From Candidatus Omnitrophota bacterium (GTDB lineage: Bacteria > Omnitrophota > Omnitrophia > Omnitrophales > Aquincolibacteriaceae): a stretch of 33,978 bases of DNA. The stretch is from positions 1 to 33,978 of the forward strand of contig JAQTOZ010000009.1 in the NCBI GenBank assembly GCA_028713205.1, written 5' to 3'. Shown here one piece after another: positions 15,829 through 23,422 of the stretch. The position numbers were made by a program, and so were the translations under genes. How positions within the stretch are numbered: the first letter of the stretch is position 1; every line of letters begins with the position of its first letter. The notes under the pieces were generated by a model. That model saw nothing but the letters and a program-made list of their open reading frames with translations, did not search any database and was not told where the DNA came from.

Positions 15829-17703
15829 TTAATTTTCGGCCGAATGAAGGCCGCCTGAGCCGGCGCGGAAATCGATATTGCTTTGCTCCGGGTCACCGTC
15901 ACGCGGTTTGACACAGTTCCAAAAGCAGGCGCCGCAATGGATGCATTTTTCGCGGTCGAATTGCGGCACGCCGTCGTTTTCGCCGTGCGTGATGGCCTGC
16001 GCGGAACACATGGAAATACAAAGTTTGGTCTCGCATTGTTCGCAGAGACGGGGATTTAAAAAAAGCACGTGGTCGGCATAACCGCCCGCCGCCTGAACCT
16101 TGCCGCCCAAAAGAAGGGCGTCCTGATGCGAGACGAGCAATTTCCCGTCATACGGAACTTTCGGCCAGCCGCTTGCGTCCAGCAAAGCATCATGCACGGC
16201 CACGTTTGCGGCACGCGCTTCTTTCTTGATGCGGTTAAGTTCGTCACGCGAAATTTTGCCCCGGTAATATTGTTCGTAAGAAGGCACCCTTTCATAGGGA
16301 CGCTTGATGGTCCCGGGAAAATTGAGAAGGCCGCCGGTCATGCCGGTCAACCCCATCCCAAAGAGACCTGCGAGAAAATCCGTTTGGAATCCGTCGCGCG
16401 ATTTTTTCGCGATCCGGCCTTCCTTTTCGACCCAGCTTGCGCGCCGCCGCCGGACATAAGCTCCGTCCAAATTCTCTTTCGTAAACGGTTTGCCGGCCTT
16501 CGCCAGTTCGATCACACCTTCGGCGAGCTGAACGCCCGTCGCCCAAGCTTCGTCGACGCCGGAACCCGTCAGCACGTTGGTGCTCCCAGAACCTTCGCCG
16601 ATACGCGCATAACCGTCGCCGGCCAGGATTGTCTCGCCGCGTTTGCCGGATTCCTGAAGCGTTTTTGCGCCCCAAGATTTCAAGGTACCGCCCTTGAGAT
16701 AGCGCCAAAGATACGGATGCATCATCCAATACTGAAGATAGCGATAACTGGTACGCACAGGCGAATCCATCCAGGTCGGGATAAAAATCCCGAGCGATGC
16801 CAGGCGGTTGGGATACACATAAAGGAATCCGAAAATTTCAGGTTCGGGATAACCAAACGTATGCAAAACCGTTCCGGGTTTCAGCGGCGTATCTTCCGGT
16901 AACTCCACGACCGCTTTCATGCCGACGGCCCAGTCGCGCTGATGATTGCCGTCAGGCATCCCGAATTGATCATTGAGCTCTCGTCCAACCGGCCCCACGG
17001 GCCCGTCGCCAAGCACGGTCAGCTGAGCGCGGATATCCATGCCGGGCATGTACCCCGCATCCGGTTTCCCCGATTTGTCCGTTCCCTGATCCACCAACCG
17101 CACGCCGACGACTTTACCGTTCTCGGTAAGCGCCCGGTTCACCGGCATACCGGGCCAAATCTGTACCGTTCCCGAGCCCATCAGCTGTGATCCGACCCAT
17201 TGATTGAACTGGCCGATCGAAAGCACCATGCCTTCTTCTTTGCTCATAAACGGCGGTATATAAGGAAGCTCGACCGCGTGTTCTTGGATAAACGGGACAA
17301 ACGGAAGTATTTTATGTGCGAGCCGCGCGCACCCGTCCGCAATCCGGAGAAGCCATGAACGCCTGCTCGCACCGATCGGGTCCATGAGATAAACAACTTT
17401 CTCATGCTCGACCCGATGGGCCATAGGAATCTGCGATAGGTCCAGGTCGGGAAAAGTTTGGCGGAGACTGCGTCCCTTGGTCACAACACCGGAAACGCCG
17501 AAGCCGATGTCGTCTGCACGTTCATAGCAAACGACCTGCAGCGGCAAACCGGGCGTCGTTTTGCTTTCCAAAAGCGTCTGGCCGTTGGCATCGACCATTG
17601 CGCGAGAAAGCGTGGTCAGAAAACCGCCCACCGCCGGACCGAAACCGACACAGACAATATCGATATCCATACTTTGACGTTCGTGTTTCATGGGATCCGT
17701 CAT
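15829..17703 (-). CDS. ETF:quinone oxidoreductase-like flavoprotein with dicluster ferredoxin tail
   Basis: A 624-residue protein of the ETF-QO/FixC family with a FixX-like ferredoxin end. The N-terminal dinucleotide fold reads VCVGFGPAVGG (residues 17-27). A mid-protein TVLGDGPVG replaces the usual AEGxxG, and the second FAD signature AGDGYARIGEGSGSTNVLTGSGVDEAWATG is intact in type. The tail has cysteines 554, 557, 562, 566 (Cx2Cx4Cx3C) and 587, 590, 593, 597 (Cx2Cx2Cx3C). Characterised ETF-QO has one [4Fe-4S] cluster with four cysteines, so a second cluster is likely here. It should pass electrons from ETF to membrane quinone. It begins 6 bp after the acyl-CoA dehydrogenase stop. Start codons at residues 5 or 12 are also possible. 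Confidence 0.87.
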   Translation of the reverse strand: MTDPMKHERQSMDIDIVCVGFGPAVGGFLTTLSRAMVDANGQTLLESKTTPGLPLQVVCYERADDIGFGVSGVVTKGRSLRQTFPDLDLSQIPMAHRVEHEKVVYLMDPIGASRRSWLLRIADGCARLAHKILPFVPFIQEHAVELPYIPPFMSKEEGMVLSIGQFNQWVGSQLMGSGTVQIWPGMPVNRALTENGKVVGVRLVDQGTDKSGKPDAGYMPGMDIRAQLTVLGDGPVGPVGRELNDQFGMPDGNHQRDWAVGMKAVVELPEDTPLKPGTVLHTFGYPEPEIFGFLYVYPNRLASLGIFIPTWMDSPVRTSYRYLQYWMMHPYLWRYLKGGTLKSWGAKTLQESGKRGETILAGDGYARIGEGSGSTNVLTGSGVDEAWATGVQLAEGVIELAKAGKPFTKENLDGAYVRRRRASWVEKEGRIAKKSRDGFQTDFLAGLFGMGLTGMTGGLLNFPGTIKRPYERVPSYEQYYRGKISRDELNRIKKEARAANVAVHDALLDASGWPKVPYDGKLLVSHQDALLLGGKVQAAGGYADHVLFLNPRLCEQCETKLCISMCSAQAITHGENDGVPQFDREKCIHCGACFWNCVKPRDGDPEQSNIDFRAGSGGLHSAEN

Positions 17704-17709
17704 GGCACG

Positions 17710-19845
17710 TTATACCGGATAATCCAATGCTTCGGGAATCATCACCTGTGTTACCGCATTGGCAGCGCGGTCTTTGGCAAGCCGTGCACCGGCGAGACAT
17801 TCATCCAATCGATTGCGCAAATGGACAAAGGTTTCCTTGCCGTCAAAGCTGACGCCCGAACCGGCCTTGAGCGAACACGCGCAAGTGCCGCTCCCTTCCG
17901 GAAGCCGATGATAACCGTAAACAAGTTCCGCGCAGATTTTGCCGGCTTCTCCGGCGGCACGTGCCGCCTGCACCGCGCAAAGGTCCGAGAAGAAATTGAC
18001 AAATCCCGGCAAGGCCTCGGTCAGCACGGGATTCGCAGGCCCCTTGGCCTTCAATTCCAACGTGTCCAACATCTGATAGCGGACGGCCAAAAGCCAGCAC
18101 AGCGCATCCGCCAGCGGGAAACAAACGCCGTGGCGCTGGCCGTGATACAGCACTTTGCCGTTCTCGTCCTTGGCTGTCGAGAGATGTTCCAACGTCCACA
18201 GCCAGAGTTCCATCGCGACGGCCAATGTCCCGGCGCCGATACAGGTATTTTCCGCGGCCAGTTGGCGCATCTCTTTGATCCACTCACGATACTGCTCGAG
18301 GAAAAGTTCGTTGGTCATGGTCACCGACAATTGCCGCCGCTGAACGGCCTCGGGGCCTTCGTAGGTGGCCTCCAATTGCGTGTCCATCCATTTCTGTCCG
18401 AGAAAGCCTGGGCAATCTTCCGTAATACCGTAACCGCCCATCAAACTCACAGCCTCACGCATCATGTCGGCGCCGTGGCCCGTGTTCCAAAGCTTGCAGG
18501 CCGGGCACAAAACGTTCGCGAGGGAATCGGTCACCAGGAATTGGACCAGCGTGTCTTTGCCGAGTTCCTCGAAACGTTTCTGGTCCCGCTTGCCGCCCTG
18601 ATATAAAAGTTTGATATATTCCAAAGCGCCTTGCTGCGGGACTTTTAACGCCTTCATCTGTGCCCGCGCACCTTTGATCCCCTGCTCTTCGAAAATCTGG
18701 TTCTTACGTTTCTCGACCTCGTCGAGCGCGTCAAAAAGCCGCGCCGCCGCGAATCCCAAGGAAGCGCTCGCTTCGCCGCTGGCCCAAACATCCGTCAGAC
18801 GATGGACGGCATCTTCTTTCTGCTGCAGTCCCAGGTCATAGCGCGGCGTACCGGGCGCACCGGAATCCCCGCCGCGAAATCTCCCACGCTGATAACGGAT
18901 CACCGGTTCGATGGCCGACAGAAGTTTTGCCGAACTCATCAGCGCCACCGTCACGCGGGTACGGCGAAACACCGCTTCGATCACTTCACCGTGGCTGAAA
19001 TTAGGGATAATCACACCGTCTTTAATCGTATAACCGCCGATGATACGGTTGGCGGGAACTTTGAGACTGAGAATCGGATCGCAGGTGGATGAAAGCTGAT
19101 GCACGAGTTTGAGCGTGGCCGAACCGCGATCGTAAATCCCCGGGTCACCTTCTTCGAGGATAATCATGCAGCTGGACTTGATCCGCTCATCCGCGGTGTC
19201 CACCACGGCGGTCACGAAATTCGCGAACCCCATGTTCGTAATGAAGCGGCCGCGTTTGTCGACTTGCAGCACCGGTTCTTTGCCTTCTTTCCATTCCGCC
19301 ACGCGGACCTTTCCGGAGACAACCCCGGTATCGACTCCGACATACGGCAGTGGCTCGGTCAAAGCGAAGGCCCCGCGCCAGGGTTTGCGATTCTCACCCG
19401 GCTGGGCCGGCAAGCAACGGCTCATGTAAGTGTGCTTTTGTTCGTCTGTCCCTTTTTCATGGATCGGCGCCAGGGCCAAATTACCGGCCAAACTGCAGGT
19501 CGCGGCGCCGGCATCGACCCACGATAATTCAAAGGCCACCAAGGCTAGGGCCATATTTTTGGGGCCCGCAATGAACCCGCCGTCCTCGGGGTCCATAAAT
19601 ACCGCGGTCACGCCCGACTCGTCAAACGCCTTGAGCATTTCGGCCTTTTGCTCGTTCCATTCATGGGAATTACGCGCCCCGTCCGCCACCAATTTGGCCA
19701 CGAGTCCGCGCGCCACGGAACGCGTTGACTGAACCACCATCTGCAAATCGTACCGGTCCGCAAACCGCCACATGATTTGCCGCACATCATCGCCGGGAAG
19801 TGTACTCAAAACCGCTGTATTATGATCCGAATTTGTTTGACTCAT
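17710..19845 (-). CDS. Acyl-CoA dehydrogenase family protein, long form
   Basis: A 711-residue flavoprotein of the acyl-CoA dehydrogenase superfamily. Landmarks are GAFALTEP (158-165, flavin-contact strand; the following GSD is GVD), GRFITNMGFAN, LMGGYGITED (468-477) and TYEGPEAVQRR, with Glu496 at the position of the catalytic base in short- and medium-chain enzymes. About 200 residues follow this, and there is a mid-protein insertion, so it is far longer than the 380-residue classical enzymes and closer to VLCAD/FadE in size. AAAGGAG lies 10 bp before the ATG at 19845; an earlier TTG at 19866 would put that site inside the gene. It heads the ETF operon. No other beta-oxidation genes are present, so its substrate is unknown. 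Confidence 0.9.
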   Translation of the reverse strand: MSQTNSDHNTAVLSTLPGDDVRQIMWRFADRYDLQMVVQSTRSVARGLVAKLVADGARNSHEWNEQKAEMLKAFDESGVTAVFMDPEDGGFIAGPKNMALALVAFELSWVDAGAATCSLAGNLALAPIHEKGTDEQKHTYMSRCLPAQPGENRKPWRGAFALTEPLPYVGVDTGVVSGKVRVAEWKEGKEPVLQVDKRGRFITNMGFANFVTAVVDTADERIKSSCMIILEEGDPGIYDRGSATLKLVHQLSSTCDPILSLKVPANRIIGGYTIKDGVIIPNFSHGEVIEAVFRRTRVTVALMSSAKLLSAIEPVIRYQRGRFRGGDSGAPGTPRYDLGLQQKEDAVHRLTDVWASGEASASLGFAAARLFDALDEVEKRKNQIFEEQGIKGARAQMKALKVPQQGALEYIKLLYQGGKRDQKRFEELGKDTLVQFLVTDSLANVLCPACKLWNTGHGADMMREAVSLMGGYGITEDCPGFLGQKWMDTQLEATYEGPEAVQRRQLSVTMTNELFLEQYREWIKEMRQLAAENTCIGAGTLAVAMELWLWTLEHLSTAKDENGKVLYHGQRHGVCFPLADALCWLLAVRYQMLDTLELKAKGPANPVLTEALPGFVNFFSDLCAVQAARAAGEAGKICAELVYGYHRLPEGSGTCACSLKAGSGVSFDGKETFVHLRNRLDECLAGARLAKDRAANAVTQVMIPEALDYPV

Positions 19846-19878
19846 AAATGCCGATCTCCTTTTCAAACTTGTCAGTTA

Positions 19879-20109
19879 TTAGCTTTCGAAATTACCCTGC
19901 GGGGTCTTTCCAGCGTGGGTTTTCGTACGGTATCCGCAACCACAAAACTCCGGACGCAATCCCAAGCGAGTGACAACCGATCGATGCTGGCCGGGATACC
20001 GCGCCCGCGTTTCGGTGCCTATCTTAACGGCGGAGCGTGTCACATTCAAGCGAATTTCCCTTTGAGCAATCCCGTCAAAAACACCGTCAATCGTCTTCAA
20101 AAAAGCCAT
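19879..20109 (-). CDS. Doubtful small open reading frame upstream of the acyl-CoA dehydrogenase
   Basis: A 76-codon frame starting MAFLKTIDGVFDGIAQ and ending PQGNFES, in the 275 bp between the sigma-54 activator and the acyl-CoA dehydrogenase. The middle is rich in Arg/Thr/Gly with GCGY and no recognisable domain. The purine-rich stretch before the ATG (GACGAGGC) is a poor ribosome site. A 115-codon frame on the other strand covers the same bases, which shows how little weight length carries here. The interval might instead be leader or regulatory DNA for the redox operon. I found no sigma-54 motif (GG-N10-GC) and no good sigma-70 pair in it. Confidence 0.2.
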   Translation of the reverse strand: MAFLKTIDGVFDGIAQREIRLNVTRSAVKIGTETRARYPGQHRSVVTRLGLRPEFCGCGYRTKTHAGKTPQGNFES

Positions 20110-20120
20110 GCCTCGTCATC

Positions 20121-21746
20121 CTAAGTCGTTACAATGCCGTAGTTTTTGATCTTATACCCTAAAATTCTTTCCGTTACTCCGAGAAGCTTGGCGGCTTGCC
20201 GTTGATTCCCTTTGGTCTTTACCAGGGCATCCCGGATCATCCGTTGCTCAACCCTTTCGACCGCTTCCGGCAAATTCTCAGGGCTTTGAGCCGGAACCGC
20301 CCCTTTGTCTTCCAGCGTTGAAAGCGGTTCGGGTGGTTTGAACCCCTGCAGCACCGGATGCGTCTTGTTTCCCGGAATGGGCAATACTTCGAGAGTAATC
20401 GTATCGCCTTTGCACATAATCACGGAACGTGTGACCGCGTTTTCAAGTTCGCGAATATTTCCGGGCCAGCTGTAATTCATCAGATATTCCATGGCTTCGT
20501 CCGCAATGTACTTCACGTCCTTGCCATTTTCCTGGTTCGCCAGCTTCAAAAAGTGATTGAAGAGTATCGGTATGTCTTCCCGGCGCTCGCGCAGCGGCGG
20601 GAGGAAAATAGGAATCACGTTTAACCGGTAATATAAATCCTCGCGGAACTTTCCCGTCCGGACCAGTTCTTCCAAATCCTGGTTGGTCGCGGTAATCAAC
20701 CGGATATTGACCCGCAGAGTCTCCGTCCCGCCGACTTTTTCAAATTCCTTTTCCTGGAGGACACGCAGCAGTTTGATCTGGGTGCTGGGGGAAATATCGC
20801 CGATTTCGTCCAAAAAAAGTGTCCCGCTGTTGGCCATCTCGAACCGGCCGAGCTTGCTTGTTACCGCCCCGGTGAACGCACCTTTTTCGTATCCGAAAAG
20901 TTCGCTTTCCAAAAGCGATTCCGGCAGGGCCGCGCAGGAGACTTTCACAAACGGTTTGTCCGAGCGGGAGCTATTATAATGAATAGCATTTGCGACGAGT
21001 TCTTTGCCGGTCCCGCTTTCTCCGCGCAGGAGCACCGTGGCCTGGCTTTGGCTGACCAGTTCGATGGAGGCATAGACATCGGTCATGCGTTTGCTTTGGC
21101 CGATGATATTCGCGGGCCGGAATTTGCTTTTGAGTTCGCGCTTCAGAAACGTATTTTCCTTCTCGAGTTTTTCTCTTTCTTTCTGGACCATTTGATGAAT
21201 GCGCACCGCCTGGGCGACAATCGAACTGATGATGGTTAAGAGCCGGAGGTCCTCTTCTAAGGCCACGTGCCCGCCGAGCAAACGGTCTACGCTCAAGGCG
21301 CCGATGGTCTTTTGTTCCAGGTTGATCGGGACGCAAAGATACGCGATGGTGTTGCGCTTCAGATCGCCGCGCGACTTGGTGCGGTCGAGAAACAGGGGTT
21401 CTTTGCCGACGTTGGGGATGATCATAGGTTCGCCCGCAGCGACCACCCGGCCGATGATCCCTTCGCCGAGACGATACCGTCCGAGACGGACTTGTTCTGC
21501 GCTGATGCCATGCGCCACCTCGATCGAAAGCTCATTGGTTTTTGTGTCCAGAAGCGTCAGCGTCCCACGCTCCATGCCCATCTTCTCATGCAAAATGCTC
21601 AAGACACGCTCCATGGTCTTTTCCAAGTCCAGCGACGCAGTCACGGCCGAGGAAATTTCCAGAAGCACGCTCAATTCCTGAAGCTCGTGCTTGAGCCCGG
21701 AAATCGCCTTGCTCTCTTTGTCCGGTTTGGCAGATTTTACTTTCAT
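20121..21746 (-). CDS. NifA-like sigma-54-dependent transcriptional activator
   Basis: A 541-residue enhancer-binding protein with three domains. An N-terminal GAF sensor spans about 25-190. The AAA+ ATPase spans about 212-440, with Walker A GESGTGKE (242-249), the sigma-54-contacting GAFTGA loop (289-294) and FLDEIGD (311-317). The C-terminal Fis-type helix-turn-helix has RQAAKLLGVTERILGYKIKNYGI. The GAF and DNA-binding parts resemble NifA most, but no nif genes are present. There is no receiver domain, so it is not a plain two-component regulator and likely senses a small ligand or a partner protein. Its ATG overlaps the lpxI stop (ATGA), which ties its expression to the lipid A operon. Candidate targets are glnA (sigma-54 promoter at 13688-13706) and the redox operon just downstream. 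Confidence 0.95.
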   Translation of the reverse strand: MKVKSAKPDKESKAISGLKHELQELSVLLEISSAVTASLDLEKTMERVLSILHEKMGMERGTLTLLDTKTNELSIEVAHGISAEQVRLGRYRLGEGIIGRVVAAGEPMIIPNVGKEPLFLDRTKSRGDLKRNTIAYLCVPINLEQKTIGALSVDRLLGGHVALEEDLRLLTIISSIVAQAVRIHQMVQKEREKLEKENTFLKRELKSKFRPANIIGQSKRMTDVYASIELVSQSQATVLLRGESGTGKELVANAIHYNSSRSDKPFVKVSCAALPESLLESELFGYEKGAFTGAVTSKLGRFEMANSGTLFLDEIGDISPSTQIKLLRVLQEKEFEKVGGTETLRVNIRLITATNQDLEELVRTGKFREDLYYRLNVIPIFLPPLRERREDIPILFNHFLKLANQENGKDVKYIADEAMEYLMNYSWPGNIRELENAVTRSVIMCKGDTITLEVLPIPGNKTHPVLQGFKPPEPLSTLEDKGAVPAQSPENLPEAVERVEQRMIRDALVKTKGNQRQAAKLLGVTERILGYKIKNYGIVTT

Positions 21747-22561
21747 GACGCGCTGTCCACTCCCATAAGAACGATCCCTTTTTGATTGGCGCGATCGATA
21801 AAATCTTCCCGGTCCATGATGATGGTCTTGCCGGCCTCATAGGCAAAGGCCTCCGCTTGGGCCGCGATAAGCTCCTTCATGGTATGCAATCCCACGGTCG
21901 GTACGTCAAAGCGCATGTCCTGATTCGGCTTGGCCACTTTGACCACGGTCACCTTGCCTCCGCCCAATTCACCGCCGCGGCGAATGGCATGGTCGGTCCC
22001 CTCAATGGCCTCGACGGCCATAACGGCTTTCTTTTTCACCACTACGGTTTGACCAATATCAAGTCCCGCGATCGATTTCGCCATCTGAAAACCGAAGCGG
22101 ATGTCTTCCATCACGGCCTTGGAAGGTTTATGCCGTCCCTGCACTCCCGGACCGGGCAGATGATCTTTTAAGAAAATGGTGGAATCCAGCAATTGAATGC
22201 CCTTTCCGGCGAGAAAATCGGCAATACCGGCAAGAAGCGAATCGTCCTTGAAATCGCGCGTCTTCATGAGAACTTTGATCATCTCGAAATCCGGGCTCAC
22301 ATTTTCCTGAAAAAGCCGGACCTTTTCCACCTTACCCGCCATGAGGGCTTCGGTCACGTTTTCCTTCTGAAAAAAATCCACCAGCTTTTTGAGTTCGCCG
22401 ACCTTGACCCACCGGCAGGCATCGGCCTGTTTCTCGATGCTTTCATCCGCTTCACGAAGAATGGCGCAGACCACAACGCGATAACCTTGCACGCGTGCCT
22501 CCCGGGCCACCAGCAACGGGAAACAGCCGTTTCCTGCAATCACGCCAATGGTTTTCGTCAT
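21743..22561 (-). CDS. lpxI: UDP-2,3-diacylglucosamine diphosphatase LpxI
   Basis: A 272-residue LpxI (DUF1009 family) enzyme hydrolysing UDP-2,3-diacylglucosamine to lipid X and UMP, the step done by LpxH in E. coli. It begins TKTIGVIAGNGCFPLLVARE, the family's N-terminal domain. It also has a MAGKVEK segment, then GLDIGQTVVVKKKAVMAVEAIEGTD and the PNQDMRFDVPTVGLHT block of the C-terminal domain. The ATG at 22561 has GAGGG 8 bp upstream; an earlier in-frame ATG at 22588 lacks one. It lies 90 bp after lpxA and overlaps the sigma-54 activator gene by 4 bp. With lpxA, lpxC, lpxB and msbA it gives most of the lipid A pathway. Confidence 0.95.
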   Translation of the reverse strand: MTKTIGVIAGNGCFPLLVAREARVQGYRVVVCAILREADESIEKQADACRWVKVGELKKLVDFFQKENVTEALMAGKVEKVRLFQENVSPDFEMIKVLMKTRDFKDDSLLAGIADFLAGKGIQLLDSTIFLKDHLPGPGVQGRHKPSKAVMEDIRFGFQMAKSIAGLDIGQTVVVKKKAVMAVEAIEGTDHAIRRGGELGGGKVTVVKVAKPNQDMRFDVPTVGLHTMKELIAAQAEAFAYEAGKTIIMDREDFIDRANQKGIVLMGVDSAS

Positions 22562-22651
22562 GAACTTTACCCTCGATCTAACGCTCACCGATGATGATCA
22601 CGATCGGAGACGGAATTCGCCCTTCCGGCCAGCCATTCCGTTTTCGCGAGC

Positions 22652-23422
22652 CTACCGGCAAATTCCCCGTTCTGAAGTTTTCAAGAACTGCAATAAGACC
22701 TGAATGGTAGGATAGCTACTCAAACCTTCTTCTTCGATCTGGCTGATCGCGCTCTTTAAGGCGAGCTGGGACTTGAAAATAATCTTGAATGCCTTTTTGA
22801 GTGGTGCCCGATCTTCCTTGGCGATTTCGGCACGGTCCAACCCCACGGAGTTGATCCCGTAGGCGCGGGCGGGATGACCGTCGACCATCATGAAAGGGGG
22901 AATATCCTGAACGACCTTCGAGCAACCGCCGATTAAAGCCAACTTTCCGATGCGGACAAACTGATGCACGGCGCTCAATCCGCCGATCACGGCACGGTCG
23001 TCCACAATCACATGACCGGCCAGCGTCGCCTGATTGGCAAGCACCGCGAAATTGTGGACGATGCAATCATGGGCCACATGGCTGTAAGCCATCAACAAAT
23101 TATCGTTACCAATGACCGTACGTGTTCCTTCCTTGGTCCCCGGATTGATGGTCACGTACTCCCGTATCCGGTTCCGGTCGCCAATATCCAGGTAGCTGAT
23201 CCCGCCGTCAAATTTTTTATCCTGGGTGCGGCTGCCGATGACGGCGCCGGTGAAAATCTCGTTGTCAACACCGAGAACGGTATGCCCCTCAATCACGGCA
23301 TGCGCACCGATTTTGGTGCGGGCACCGATTTTGACGGTCCCTTCGATAATCGAATAAGGTCCGACCGAAACCCCTTCGCCCAGCTCAGCGTCCGGATGAA
23401 CGATGGCTGTGGGATGGATCAT
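22652..23422 (-). CDS. lpxA: UDP-N-acetylglucosamine O-acyltransferase
   Basis: A 256-residue left-handed beta-helix acyltransferase transferring the first 3-hydroxyacyl chain from ACP to UDP-GlcNAc (or to a 3-amino analogue if GnnA/B act). It starts MIHPTAIVHPDAELGEG and shows hexapeptide repeats throughout the first 180 residues. SHVAHDC carries the catalytic histidine (residue 118, equivalent to E. coli His125). The C-terminal helical domain contains YGINSVGLDRA. The ATG at 23422 overlaps the lpxC-fabZ stop as ATGA and gives the usual N-terminus; the frame is open 13 codons further upstream, but those residues are not family-like. E. coli LpxA has 262 residues. Confidence 0.96.
   Translation of the reverse strand: MIHPTAIVHPDAELGEGVSVGPYSIIEGTVKIGARTKIGAHAVIEGHTVLGVDNEIFTGAVIGSRTQDKKFDGGISYLDIGDRNRIREYVTINPGTKEGTRTVIGNDNLLMAYSHVAHDCIVHNFAVLANQATLAGHVIVDDRAVIGGLSAVHQFVRIGKLALIGGCSKVVQDIPPFMMVDGHPARAYGINSVGLDRAEIAKEDRAPLKKAFKIIFKSQLALKSAISQIEEEGLSSYPTIQVLLQFLKTSERGICR

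Noticed and set aside
17458-18606. A 382-codon plus-strand frame opposite the ACAD and ETF-QO genes
   Set aside because: It spans the junction of two well-supported minus-strand genes, is compositionally odd (high H/R/Q), and has no recognisable domain or ribosome site.
19777-20124. A 115-codon plus-strand frame in the gap before the ACAD gene
   Set aside because: It overlaps the ACAD start, has no ribosome site or family resemblance, and competes with an equally weak frame on the other strand.
20121-21746. Assignment as true NifA of a nitrogen-fixation system
   Set aside because: The domain plan fits NifA, but no nif genes are present and GAF-type activators serve many pathways, so only 'NifA-like' is claimed.
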